DNA of 64,000 nucleotides, from contig NZ_BMNE01000016.1 of assembly GCF_014646295.1 (NCBI RefSeq), positions 1 to 64,000 of the forward strand, written 5' to 3'. This document shows, piece after piece, positions 1 through 8,411 of this stretch (position 1 is the stretch's first letter; each line of letters starts with the position of its first letter). The notes below the pieces were generated by a model. That model ran no database searches. It saw only the letters and a list, made by a program, of their open reading frames with translations, and was not told where the DNA came from. The stretch comes from Nocardia rhizosphaerihabitans (GTDB lineage: Bacteria > Actinomycetota > Actinomycetes > Mycobacteriales > Mycobacteriaceae). A program made the translations under genes and the position numbers.

Positions 1-713
1 GTAACGACAACAACAACAAGAACAACAAGGACGGCGACAAGCAACCCGGTGGCGGTGGCGGGACCGGAGGTGGCGACAAGAAGCCCGGAACCAGTGGTGG
101 CGGCAGCGGCGTCGGGAAATCCGGCGGTGCCCCCACCGGCAGCAGCACCGGCGGGAAGGGCAGCAACCTCGACCCCTCCGCCTTCACACCCTCCTCGAAG
201 TCGGCCACCGAGAAACCGAGCGGCGCCACCGGCCCGGAAGCCCTGTCCTCCCTGTCAAAAGCCTTGCAGGAGTTGATTTCCGGCCTGTCCGGCCCCACCG
301 GCGCGCCACTGACCACCGCACCGGTGGGCGCCACCGGCCCCCTGGGCGCCACCGGCGCGGTCCCGTTCGGCTTCGATCTCGAATCAGCCGGGCTCCGCGG
401 GGGCGGCGGCGGATCCGCGGGCGGGGGCGGCTTGTCGTCGCCGACCGCGAAAGCGGCCGAGGACAAGCTCTTTCCACGCGCGACCACGGCCGGAAAGACC
501 ACCGATGCGGTGGAAACCCGTGCCGGGATTGCCCCGTCGGCAGCGATGCCCTACGGCGGCGGCTACCCGATGGGTGGTGGCATGGGCGGTGGCGCGCAGG
601 CTGGCCAGCAACAGCAGCAGCGCAAACGCGCGGCCTACCTCGACGGCACCGAGCACCTGGAGGAAGCCGTCGGCGAGGATCCGCTGTCGGTCCGGCCGAT
701 CATCGACCGCTGA
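1..713 (+). CDS. 3' part of a Gly/Asn/Pro-rich protein, type VII secretion-like tail
   Basis: The reading frame is open from the first base, so the start lies outside the window. The visible 236 residues are low complexity: Asn/Lys/Asp-rich, then Gly/Ser/Pro-rich, then a Gly-Met-Gln-rich stretch with a short Gln run. The last 25 residues look ordered and acidic (YLDGTEHLEE... then VRPIIDR). Tails of this kind occur on PPE- or Esp-like proteins linked to type VII secretion in Nocardia-type genomes, but that is recollection of a pattern rather than a domain match. The protein is hydrophilic with no membrane segment in the visible part. The next gene starts about 30 bases downstream on the same strand. 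Confidence 0.6.
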   Translation, partial: NDNNNKNNKDGDKQPGGGGGTGGGDKKPGTSGGGSGVGKSGGAPTGSSTGGKGSNLDPSAFTPSSKSATEKPSGATGPEALSSLSKALQELISGLSGPTGAPLTTAPVGATGPLGATGAVPFGFDLESAGLRGGGGGSAGGGGLSSPTAKAAEDKLFPRATTAGKTTDAVETRAGIAPSAAMPYGGGYPMGGGMGGGAQAGQQQQQRKRAAYLDGTEHLEEAVGEDPLSVRPIIDR

Positions 714-743
714 GCCCCTTCGAACCCGAACGTGAGTCCCGCC

Positions 744-1820
744 ATGCGTTTTCATGTCGTCAACTTCCCCAACACCCAGACCACCAAGCACTACCAGCCG
801 TGCGCCTACACCCAGAAGATCCGGCGTTTCGCCATCATGATGACGGAGCTGGGTCACGAGGTGATCCTCTACGGCGGCGAGGAGAACGACGCGGCCTGCA
901 CCGAATTCGTCACCATCGTGACGAAGGCGGAGCAGGCCGAATGGTTCGGCAACACCGACCTTTACACCGAACCGAACAACCTCACCTGGAAGGCTTTCGC
1001 GCCGCACTGGACCACCACCAACGAGCACGCCATCACCGAGATCGCCAAACGCAAGCGGGATCGCGATTTCATCTGCCTGCTCGGCGGGATCTATCAGCAG
1101 CCGATCGCCGACCAGTTTCCCGAACTCATGACCGTCGAGTTCGGGATCGGGTACAGCGGGGTGTTCGCGCAGTATCGCGTGTTCGAAAGCTATGCCTGGA
1201 TGCACTCTATCTACGGCGCCCGCAGCCCGGCCGACGTCATGAACACCCGCGGCCAGTTCTACGACACCGTGATCCCGAATTACTATGAGGTGGAAGACTT
1301 TCCGTTCTCCGACACGAAGGACGACTACTTCCTCTTCATCGGCCGCGTCGTCGAAGCGAAGGGCATCCAGATCGCCCTCGAAACCTGCCGGCGGCTCGGC
1401 GTGAAGCTCGTTGTCGCCGGCCCCGGTGCGGCGCCACCGCCCGAACTCGCCGACTACGTCGGCGTGGTCGACCATGTGCGCCGCGGTGAACTGATGAGCC
1501 GGGCCCGCGCGGTGTTCGTGCCGTCGCTGTATCTGGAACCGTTCGGCGGTGTCCACGCCGAAGCGATGCTGTGCGGCACACCGGTGATCACCACCGACTG
1601 GGGTGTGTTCACCGAAACCGTCCAGCAGGGCGTGCACGGCTTCCGCTGCCGCACGCTGCGCGAGTTCTGCGACGCCGCCGACGCCGTCGACAAGCTCGAC
1701 TACCAGCGGATCCGCGACGACGCCGTCGCGCGATTCTCCCTCGATGCCGTCGCACCGCAGTACGAGGCGTACTTCGAGCGCCTCACCACGCTGTGGGCCG
1801 ATGGCTGGTACACCGCCTAG
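744..1820 (+). CDS. GT4-type glycosyltransferase
   Basis: A 358-residue protein with the C-terminal half of a GT-B glycosyltransferase of the GT4 type. It has a GRVVEAKG segment near residue 205, a nucleotide-binding VVAGPG turn, and the E-x7-E motif EPFGGVHAE near residue 265, followed by the typical CGTPVI and an acceptor-pocket Trp-Gly. The N-terminal part (MRFHVVNFP...) looks like a first Rossmann half. I prefer the ATG at 744 over a GTG at 732 because the homologous-looking sequence begins there; neither has a strong ribosome site. The next gene follows after nine bases, so the two are probably one operon, perhaps for a cell-wall glycan. Sugar donor and acceptor are unknown. Confidence 0.8.
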   Translation: MRFHVVNFPNTQTTKHYQPCAYTQKIRRFAIMMTELGHEVILYGGEENDAACTEFVTIVTKAEQAEWFGNTDLYTEPNNLTWKAFAPHWTTTNEHAITEIAKRKRDRDFICLLGGIYQQPIADQFPELMTVEFGIGYSGVFAQYRVFESYAWMHSIYGARSPADVMNTRGQFYDTVIPNYYEVEDFPFSDTKDDYFLFIGRVVEAKGIQIALETCRRLGVKLVVAGPGAAPPPELADYVGVVDHVRRGELMSRARAVFVPSLYLEPFGGVHAEAMLCGTPVITTDWGVFTETVQQGVHGFRCRTLREFCDAADAVDKLDYQRIRDDAVARFSLDAVAPQYEAYFERLTTLWADGWYTA

Positions 1821-1829
1821 GAGGACACG

Positions 1830-3569
1830 ATGACACCACGGAGCCAGCGGCGCCGGAACCTGGTCGTCCTGCGCGCGGGCGAGGGGTCGCTGCACGAACA
1901 ATGGCTCGCAGGATCGCAGCCGCGCACCTGGGATCTCGTCGTCAGCTATTTCGGCGACGACCCCGACCGGTTCCGCTCCGACGACGTCCTGCGGCTGGAC
2001 CGCAAGGGCACGAAATGGACCGCACTGCATCATGTGCTGACCGTTGATCTGGCGGAGGTGATCGACGACTACGACTACATCTGGCTCCCCGACGACGATC
2101 TCGCCACCGACACCGACACCATCAACGACATCTTCGAATACACGGCGCGGTACCAGCTTTCACTGTCGCAACCCGCGCTCACCGAGGACAGCTACTTCAC
2201 CCACGAGATCACGCTCGTCGACCGCCGCTACGAACTGCGCTACACGAATTTCGTGGAGATCATGGCGCCCTGCTTCCACCGCGACTTCCTGCTGCGCTGC
2301 CTGCCGACCTTCGCCGTCACCCAGACCGGGTGGGGCCTGGATTTCCACTGGCCGAAGTTCGTTTCCGACACCTATTCGATCGCCATTCTCGACGTGGCGA
2401 CGGTGCGGCACACGCGCCCGGTCGGTGGCCCGAACCTCACGGCGGCGCGGGCGACGGGTATCGACCCGTGGAACGAGTACTGCGAATATCTGGTTCAGCA
2501 CGAGATCTACGACCTCACCACCCGTGTGCACCAGGGTGTCGGGGTCGGCAGGCCGCGCGCGACCGAGGAGCCGATCGCCATCTGCGCCACCATCGACCGG
2601 TACTGGCCGGGCCTGCCCACCTGGCTCAACCATCATGGCGCCCAGGCGAACCTGCTCATCGTCTACTCCGGCGATCCGGCTGTCCGCCTGCTGGTCGAAG
2701 CAGCAGAGTTTCCGATCATGTTGTGCGACAACACTAGTGACGCGGCCGACCCCGACGCTCGCGAGGTCGCCAATATCGGTGCCGCGATCACCGCAGCGCG
2801 CACCGCCGAGATGGAATGGCTACTCCCCCTCGGCCCGCGCGAACTCTTCCACGATGACGGGAGCAGACACTGGCAGATCTCGGGCGCCGACCACGTGGTC
2901 TTCCTCGCGCACGAGGCCGTGCCGATGCCGCACCCGGTCGCCGACCCGTTCCGCGAGTGCACCGTGTTCCGGGTGAACGGACGCTCACCTTTCCTCGACG
3001 CCCCCGCCACCCGCAGCGCTGTCCGGCTCAGCGCAGCCGGCATCGCTCCGGCGGACAAACACGGGTTCACCGGATTCGCGGGCGCGAGCGGAACAGTCAC
3101 CGCGCCGGTGATTCTGCACTATCCGTACCCGAGCTTCGAAAGCTGGCTCACCCGCGCGGAACAGGTGGGCAGCACGGGCGGCGCCGCGGCCCGCGACTTC
3201 GCCGACTACTCCCGCAACCTGCTGCACGTGGCGGTCGCGCACGGCACCCTCGAGGGCGCCCGCGCCTGCTTCCAGGCCGACATCCCCTGCGACGGCATGG
3301 TCGACCAGATGGTGCGGACCGGCGAACTGACCCGCATCCACCCCGATCTCTTCGCACCGCGCACACCACGGATCACCCGGCGCCCACCAGCGAACACGTC
3401 CTATCCAGACATGGCCGTCATCTACTGGTTCTACAAGGAACCGGAGGTGACCCGCAACCATCTGCAACTGCTCCGCGAACACAACCCCGACCGCCAGATC
3501 TTCGGCCTCTTCGGCGGCCGGATCCACGAAGCCGCCGCCTACCGCGACCTCCTAAGGGATGTCCCGTAA
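1830..3569 (+). CDS. DUF707-like glycosyltransferase, 3' end lost at an IS element
   Basis: The ATG at 1830 sits behind GAGG and directly follows the upstream glycosyltransferase. The first ~230 residues resemble the DUF707 family of putative glycosyltransferases, with an acidic DDD motif (WLPDDDL) near residue 90. A second region starts near residue 525 (MAVIYWFYKEPEV...FGLFGG) and looks like the beginning of another catalytic domain. It breaks off after 9-10 more turns. Native sequence stops at 3554; the last five codons and the stop belong to the inverted repeat of the insertion sequence. The protein is therefore truncated and may be inactive in its C-terminal part. Confidence 0.7.
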   Translation: MTPRSQRRRNLVVLRAGEGSLHEQWLAGSQPRTWDLVVSYFGDDPDRFRSDDVLRLDRKGTKWTALHHVLTVDLAEVIDDYDYIWLPDDDLATDTDTINDIFEYTARYQLSLSQPALTEDSYFTHEITLVDRRYELRYTNFVEIMAPCFHRDFLLRCLPTFAVTQTGWGLDFHWPKFVSDTYSIAILDVATVRHTRPVGGPNLTAARATGIDPWNEYCEYLVQHEIYDLTTRVHQGVGVGRPRATEEPIAICATIDRYWPGLPTWLNHHGAQANLLIVYSGDPAVRLLVEAAEFPIMLCDNTSDAADPDAREVANIGAAITAARTAEMEWLLPLGPRELFHDDGSRHWQISGADHVVFLAHEAVPMPHPVADPFRECTVFRVNGRSPFLDAPATRSAVRLSAAGIAPADKHGFTGFAGASGTVTAPVILHYPYPSFESWLTRAEQVGSTGGAAARDFADYSRNLLHVAVAHGTLEGARACFQADIPCDGMVDQMVRTGELTRIHPDLFAPRTPRITRRPPANTSYPDMAVIYWFYKEPEVTRNHLQLLREHNPDRQIFGLFGGRIHEAAAYRDLLRDVP

Positions 3570-4417
3570 GTTGTTGAGTGGCAACAGGTATCGTGTCACC
3601 GGTGGTGATCTCGGCGGCTGACCCGGTGATGGTGGAGTTGTTCTCCGGGCTGCGGCCACGCACGTTCGCTCGCCTGATCACCCGGCTGCGGCGCGAAGGC
3701 GCCGACCGGCCGTTGCGAGGCCGGCCCTGGGGGTTGTGTTTCGAAGACCGGGTGCTGCTGGTGGCCACCTACTGGCGGACCAACCTCACGATGCGTCAAC
3801 TCGCGGCGGTGTTCGGGATATCGAAATCAGCGGCGGCCCGGGTGATCGAAGACCTGGGACCGGCGTTGACGCTACGGCCCCGGGCCCGGTTCCCGCGTGG
3901 TGCGGTGTTGATCGTGGACGGCACCCTGGTCCCGACCCGTGATCACAACCTCGCCGCCCAGAGCAAGAACTACCGGTACTCCACCAACCACCAGGTCGTC
4001 ATCGACGCCGACACCGAACTGGTCGTCGCGCTCGGAAAACCGTTGCCGGGTAACCGCAACGACTGCCGAGCCTGGACCGAGTCCGGTGCCGCCCACACCT
4101 GCCGCAACGCGGTGGTGATCGCTGATGGCGGCTACCAGGGCACCGGTCTGATCATCCCGCACCGCCGCTCACCCGGTGTCGAGCTGCCGGAATGGAAACA
4201 GGCTCACAACAAGTCCCACCGTAAGGTTCGCGCTCGTGTCGAGCATGCTTTCGCCCGGATGAAGACCTGGAAGGTCCTACGCGACTGCCGCTTACGTGGT
4301 GACGGGGTGGGTGTCGCGATGGCTGGGGTAGCGACTCTGGCCAACCTCGCCCACGCCTATTGATTCCTGGCCGGTGGACCTCTCGCCGTCAACAACTCAG
4401 ACTTACGGGACAACCCT
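3555..4417 (+). mobile_element. IS5-family insertion sequence, 863 bp, TA target duplication
   Basis: The ends are 17-bp inverted repeats with one mismatch: AGGGATGTCCCGTAAGT at 3555-3571 and its near-complement at 4401-4417. Both are flanked by TA (3553-3554 and 4418-4419), the 2-bp duplication typical of IS427-group members of the IS5 family. One intact transposase fills the element, so it may still be mobile. Removing it with one TA does not restore a sensible end for the upstream gene: the frame would run straight into lsr2. Sequence was therefore lost before or during insertion. Confidence 0.9.
3578..4363 (+). CDS. IS5-family DDE transposase
   Basis: A 261-residue transposase starting at GTG 3578 just inside the left inverted repeat; an ATG at 3629 is an alternative start. 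An N-terminal helix-turn-helix region (MRQLAAVFGISKSAAARVI, residues ~68-88) recognises DNA. The catalytic DDE triad is visible: Asp in LIVDGTLVP, Asp in VIADGGYQG, and Glu in RARVEHAFARMK. Length and layout fit single-ORF DDE_Tnp_4 transposases. It is intact, with no frameshift. Confidence 0.92.
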   Translation: MATGIVSPVVISAADPVMVELFSGLRPRTFARLITRLRREGADRPLRGRPWGLCFEDRVLLVATYWRTNLTMRQLAAVFGISKSAAARVIEDLGPALTLRPRARFPRGAVLIVDGTLVPTRDHNLAAQSKNYRYSTNHQVVIDADTELVVALGKPLPGNRNDCRAWTESGAAHTCRNAVVIADGGYQGTGLIIPHRRSPGVELPEWKQAHNKSHRKVRARVEHAFARMKTWKVLRDCRLRGDGVGVAMAGVATLANLAHAY

Positions 4418-4426
4418 TAGGCACGC

Positions 4427-4446
4427 AGTACCATCGCGCGGGTACT
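4427..4446. promoter_or_regulatory. inverted repeat upstream of lsr2
   Basis: AGTACC, an 8-base spacer and GGTACT form a perfect 6-8-6 inverted repeat 34 bases before the lsr2 start. It could be an operator or part of the 5' leader. Only about 60 bases separate the IS end from lsr2, so native promoter sequence upstream of this has been replaced by the IS end. Confidence 0.4.
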
Positions 4447-4479
4447 ACAGGCCCTCACCGAACGAACAGGACACAGGTT

Positions 4480-4827
4480 ATGGCGCGCAAGGTAGTTGTC
4501 ACTCTCATCGACGATTACGACGGCACCTCCACCGCCGAAGAAACCGTCACATTCGGAATCGACGGCGCGACCTACGAGATCGACCTTTCAACTGCCAACG
4601 CCGCCACACTGCGGAAGATGCTCGACCAGTGGATCCCCCACGCCCGCCGGACCGGCCGCGGCAAAGGCAAGCCCGTCAGCCGCAAAGACCACACCGCCTC
4701 GAACGGTTCACGCCGCAGCGATCTGACAGCGGTCCGCGCCTGGGCCTCAGAAAACGGACACCAGGTGTCCCGCCGTGGCCGCATCGCCGCCGAAACCATC
4801 CAGGCCTACCAGAAAGCCACCGCATAG
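4480..4827 (+). CDS. lsr2: Lsr2 H-NS-like nucleoid protein
   Basis: A 115-residue Lsr2, the usual length. The N-terminal dimerisation half begins MARKVVVTLIDDYDG and carries the short beta strands and helix typical of the family. A basic linker (RRTGRGKGKPVSRKDH) leads to the C-terminal DNA-binding half, with W-A-x-E-N-G near residue 92 and the AT-hook-like SRRGRI that inserts into the minor groove of AT-rich DNA. Lsr2 silences horizontally acquired genes in actinobacteria. Its place beside an IS element and a recombination scar suggests an accessory copy, but the window cannot show whether another lsr2 exists. The frame is open upstream to 4360, but conservation starts at this ATG. Confidence 0.95.
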   Translation: MARKVVVTLIDDYDGTSTAEETVTFGIDGATYEIDLSTANAATLRKMLDQWIPHARRTGRGKGKPVSRKDHTASNGSRRSDLTAVRAWASENGHQVSRRGRIAAETIQAYQKATA

Positions 4828-4840
4828 GTCTCTGCCAGCG

Positions 4841-4870
4841 CCCGGTGCCGATCGACCAGGAGGCACCGGG
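4841..4870 (+). terminator. terminator after lsr2
   Basis: Stem CCCGGTGCC / GGCACCGGG (9 bp perfect) with a 12-base loop, followed by TTTC, 14 bases after the lsr2 stop. Confidence 0.7.
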
Positions 4871-5127
4871 TTTCAGCCAGCTTGCATCCAACCGCGACCA
4901 GTCGACGCCGGGATCGTCCTCAACCAATCACTCTGACCGAAGGGTGGCCTCCTAAGTGCGCACTGCCTGATGGCAGCGTCCGTGCTCAAGAGCCGATCGG
5001 CGAACCGCTCACCGGCCACCTCGACGTGGTGTACGCGCAGGCGTTGAGCCCCGATAACTGCCTGCTCGCTCCGAAGGGGCAGTTTGTCCTAGCCGGAACG
5101 GCACGACCGTTTCGCCACTCGCGCCAA

Positions 5128-5397
5128 GGTTCCTTACCTTGGTTGAGACGAATTTTCGTGCGTCTGAAGGTAACTCGTAATTGCGAGTTTTCCCTCCGCG
5201 ACAACGGCGTCGTCACGAAGGTGAATGTCTCGGTACGCAAGTTCGAAGCGGGCATGTGTGCCCGAAATCGGTGGCGCTGGCCGATCTACGCAACGACCCG
5301 GATCGCTTGCGCCGCCCGATGCGTAAGGTCGACGGCAACTGGGTGGAGATCAGCTGGACCGAAGCCATTGATGCGGCGGCCGCAGGCCTGGCCATGG
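5128..5397. pseudogene. mosaic scar: TetR 3' fragment joined to molybdopterin oxidoreductase 5' fragment
   Basis: Two pieces of a diverged second copy of the 25-28 kb locus are fused here in inverted orientation. Bases ~5128-5247 match the reverse complement of the end of the TetR gene (about 27885 to 27763), including its last codons. From ~5248 to 5397 the sequence matches the reverse complement of 27035-26885, the region coding CPKSVALADLRNDPDRL in the molybdopterin oxidoreductase; I count about 8 differences in about 149 bases. About 730 bp of the donor layout is missing at the junction. The next gene begins abruptly at ~5399 in the middle of an AraC coding sequence. There is no functional frame across the scar. 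Confidence 0.88.
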
Positions 5398-5554
5398 CGC
5401 CATCACCGAACTCGGAGGTGATGCCGCCGCTCTCCTCCGGTCCCATGGCATCGATCCGCTCGCAGCCGGCGACTTCGACCGGTATATCCGCTATGAAGAC
5501 GCTGCCGCGGTTCTTGGACACGCGGCCCGCGAGTTCGACTGTCCCGACTTCGGA

Positions 5555-6370
5555 TTGCGTCTCGGTGGCATGCAGAGCATCTCATCGCTGGGACCGCTGA
5601 GCGTCATCCTGCGGAATGCCGCGACAGTGGGCGAAGCGATCACAAACGTCTGTCGTTTCCTCGGAAACCTTGCTCCGGCCGACACGGCGCGGCTGACCAC
5701 ATCGGCGGGATCGGCGATCTACTCGTACTCGACGATCATCCACAACGACTTCGACCTGCGCCAAACGGTCGAGAAGAGCCAAGCAATGGCCATGAACGCG
5801 ATCAACGTCATGAGCGGCGACAGAGTGGGCCCGATAAAGGTCACGTTCCAGCATGAACGGCTCGCACCATTGGAGTCCTACTTCGCCGTGTTCGCTTGCC
5901 CTGTGGAGTTCGGCCAGAGCCAGAACGCTATTCACCTGTCGCCGGCACATGTCACCCGCGCAATCGAGGACCGCGACGAAGCCGCACTCACACTTGCCCA
6001 GGAATACCTGCTCCGAGTGCATTCCTGCGTGGCGTTGACCGAGCATGTCCGCGACGTCACGCGGCGCTTGCTTGTGGTCGGCGAGGCGGGCCTCAGCCGG
6101 GTGGCTCGAGCTCTGTCACTGCACGAGCGCACGCTGCAACGCGAACTTGCGGCCGAGGGCACGACCTACGAGAAGATACTCGACGAGGTTCGCCGGGCGA
6201 CAGCCTGGGAGCTCGCCGCAACCGGCTTGCAGGCCTCACAGCTCGCCTCCGCCCTGGGCTATGCCGAGCAGAGCAGCTTCACCCGGGCTTGCCGCCGCCG
6301 GTACGGGGAATCGCCACGCGCCCTGCTCAAACGGCGCCGCGGTAGCCGACCGGAAGATCCGATTCTCTAG
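5555..6370 (+). CDS. AraC-family regulator, VirS-like, 5'-truncated
   Basis: Coding sequence typical of an AraC regulator with an arabinose-binding-like sensor domain is readable from ~5399 (ITELGGDAAAL...GIDPLA) to a stop at 6370. No in-frame ATG or GTG lies before the scar at 5397, and a stop occurs at 5369. Translation could begin at TTG 5555 (given here) or ATG 5573, losing about 50 N-terminal residues of the sensor domain. The C-terminal HTH_18 domain is complete (LSRVARALSLHERTLQREL and ASALGYAEQSSFTRACRR). In mycobacteria VirS, an AraC protein of this type, activates the neighbouring mymA operon. The same order here suggests the same role, possibly damaged. Confidence 0.75.
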   Translation: MRLGGMQSISSLGPLSVILRNAATVGEAITNVCRFLGNLAPADTARLTTSAGSAIYSYSTIIHNDFDLRQTVEKSQAMAMNAINVMSGDRVGPIKVTFQHERLAPLESYFAVFACPVEFGQSQNAIHLSPAHVTRAIEDRDEAALTLAQEYLLRVHSCVALTEHVRDVTRRLLVVGEAGLSRVARALSLHERTLQRELAAEGTTYEKILDEVRRATAWELAATGLQASQLASALGYAEQSSFTRACRRRYGESPRALLKRRRGSRPEDPIL

Positions 6371-6511
6371 TTGGTCGGCGCCCAACAGACACCCCCGCGC
6401 GAGGATCAGACGCCAAATGGCAAATTTATGTCGGCTGAGGACAAGTTTTAGTGCCACTAGGTTGCGACGCTGTAAGCATCGTCACACTTGAGCTCAACAA
6501 CGGGAGTTGAC

Positions 6512-8107
6512 ATGCCTATCGCCCCTGCACCTGATTCGGGCCTATCATTCGATCACGTCGACGTCCTCGTCGTCGGCGCCGGCCTCTCCGGGATCGGCAT
6601 GGGATACGCTCTCAAGCACTCACAGCCCGGTCGAAGCTTCGCGATCGTCGATGGACGCGAATCGATCGGCGGTACGTGGGATCTATTCCGCTACCCTGGG
6701 ATTCGCTCGGATTCCGATATGCAGGCGTATGGCTTCGGTTTCAAGCCATGGCGTCGTGACAACTCGATTGCCGACGCCCACGAGATTTTGGACTATCTCC
6801 GGGAAACCGTCAGCGAAAACAGTCTGCAGCGCCACATCCATCTCGGCTTCACGGTCGTTCAGGCAAACTTCTCGACACCCGAACAGCGTTGGGTAGTCGC
6901 ACTCGAGCGCGTCAGTGACGGAGTCCGACACCACGTGACCGCGTCGATGTTGTTCTCGGCAGCTGGCTATTACGACGTCGGCGAGGGTTTCACGCCGGAA
7001 TTCGCAGGCCGTGATGACTTCGAAGGACAGATCATCCACCCGCAGCACTGGCCCGAAGACCTGGACTACTCGGGCAAGAAGGTGGTGGTCATCGGAAGTG
7101 GCGCCACCGCGGTCACGCTTCTGCCGTCGATTGCAGAGAAGGCCGAGCATGTCACCATGCTGCAACGATCCCCGTCTTACGTGATTCCCATCCCACGCAA
7201 GGATCCGATCGCGAACACTCTCCGAAAAATCTTCCCCGAGAAGACTGCCTACTCGATCTCCCGTGAGATCAGCATCCGGAAGGGGAATCTCGTCTACAAG
7301 GCCAGCCGGAAATTCCCTCGGCAGGCCCGCGCGCTCGTCCGCAAAATCACGGCCGCCGCCCTCCCTGAGGGCTTCGACGTCGACACTCACTTCCATCCTG
7401 AGTACGACCCGTGGGACCAGCGCATGTGCACGGTTCCAGACGGCGACCTGTTCAAAGCAATCGCGAGGGGCCGTGCGTCGGTTGTCACCGACAAGATCGT
7501 GCAGTTCACCGAAACCGGGATCGAACTCGAATCAGGCACACGGCTCGACGCCGACATCATCGTGACTGCCACGGGTCTGAATATGGTGCCTTTCGGAAAG
7601 ATCGCATTCGAGGTGGACGGCCAACGGATCGATCTGCCCGATCACGTGGTGTACAAGGCAGCCATGGTGAGCGGCCTCCCGAACTTCGCGTTCACCGTCG
7701 GGTACATCAACCACTCATGGACTCTCAAAGCAGACCTCGTCGCACAGTGGTTCTGCCGACTTCTCGACCACATGAGCGAGAATGGCTACTCCAGCGTCGT
7801 ACCCGTCGTCTCGGACTGCTCGATGCCGGTCAAGCGATTCTTCGAATTCGACGCGGGCTACGTCAACCGGGCGATGCATTTGTTCCCCAAGCAGGGCACC
7901 CACGGACCGTGGAAAGCTCCCCAGGACTTCAACCACGACCGCATCGTCCTCGGCAGGAACCCGATCAACGACCCCGAGCTTCGCTTCACGTCGGGCGCTT
8001 CACCCGCCGCCGGTTTCCCGGACGACTCGACCGAGCAAGTCAAAGAAGTCGTGCAGCGAACCACGCGCCGACCACACATGAGATTCCCGCAGTCGATCCA
8101 AAGCTGA
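6512..8107 (+). CDS. MymA/EthA-like flavin monooxygenase (Baeyer-Villiger type)
   Basis: A 531-residue FAD/NADPH monooxygenase. It shows an N-terminal FAD-binding GxGxxG (VVGAGLSGIG, ~residue 20), the GTWDLFRYPGIRSDSDM segment typical of MymA and EthA, the Baeyer-Villiger fingerprint F-x-G-x3-H-x3-W-P (FEGQIIHPQHWP, ~residue 172), and a second Rossmann motif (VVVIGSGATAVTL, ~residue 190). ATG 6512 is chosen because GGGAG lies six bases upstream; a TTG at 6488 is in frame but less likely. It likely hydroxylates or oxidises a lipid or ketone substrate. Downstream are an alcohol dehydrogenase and a FadD13-like ligase, matching the mymA layout. Confidence 0.88.
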   Translation: MPIAPAPDSGLSFDHVDVLVVGAGLSGIGMGYALKHSQPGRSFAIVDGRESIGGTWDLFRYPGIRSDSDMQAYGFGFKPWRRDNSIADAHEILDYLRETVSENSLQRHIHLGFTVVQANFSTPEQRWVVALERVSDGVRHHVTASMLFSAAGYYDVGEGFTPEFAGRDDFEGQIIHPQHWPEDLDYSGKKVVVIGSGATAVTLLPSIAEKAEHVTMLQRSPSYVIPIPRKDPIANTLRKIFPEKTAYSISREISIRKGNLVYKASRKFPRQARALVRKITAAALPEGFDVDTHFHPEYDPWDQRMCTVPDGDLFKAIARGRASVVTDKIVQFTETGIELESGTRLDADIIVTATGLNMVPFGKIAFEVDGQRIDLPDHVVYKAAMVSGLPNFAFTVGYINHSWTLKADLVAQWFCRLLDHMSENGYSSVVPVVSDCSMPVKRFFEFDAGYVNRAMHLFPKQGTHGPWKAPQDFNHDRIVLGRNPINDPELRFTSGASPAAGFPDDSTEQVKEVVQRTTRRPHMRFPQSIQS

Positions 8108-8411
8108 GCCGCCGTATCTAATTCAGAGCTTTGCCGACGGACTGGCGTGTTTCACTTCCGCCTTCGGGTGCCGTCGAGAAGGCAGTCTTACGATCCGAGA
8201 TCATCGGCGTGCCGACCGACCGTCAGATGCCGTCCGGACGCCGGTCACTGCGGAATCAACGGGATCGGTTGTCCCGCACTACTTTTCACCACCTGCTGGC
8301 AGCAGGAAGAAGATCGCAACCTTCTGACCGCTACAAACGCGACGCCCACATGTCCCTGTCGTCTCTCGCGTTCAGGATTCAATTTTCATCGAAGCATAGG
8401 AGAAAGACGCG
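8108..8411. other. intergenic, 304 bp
   Basis: I find no convincing coding sequence, repeat or hairpin here. A GGAGAAAG ribosome site just precedes the next start. Confidence 0.6.

Noticed and set aside
384..2033. Long minus-strand open frame of 549 codons
   Set aside because: It is antisense to two convincing glycosyltransferase-type genes and to the glycine-rich gene; its residues are Arg/Gly/Val-rich with no family likeness. High GC content keeps such shadow frames open.
4360..4479. Upstream extension of lsr2 starting in the IS end
   Set aside because: It reads through the right inverted repeat; Lsr2 proteins start at MARKVVVTLIDD.
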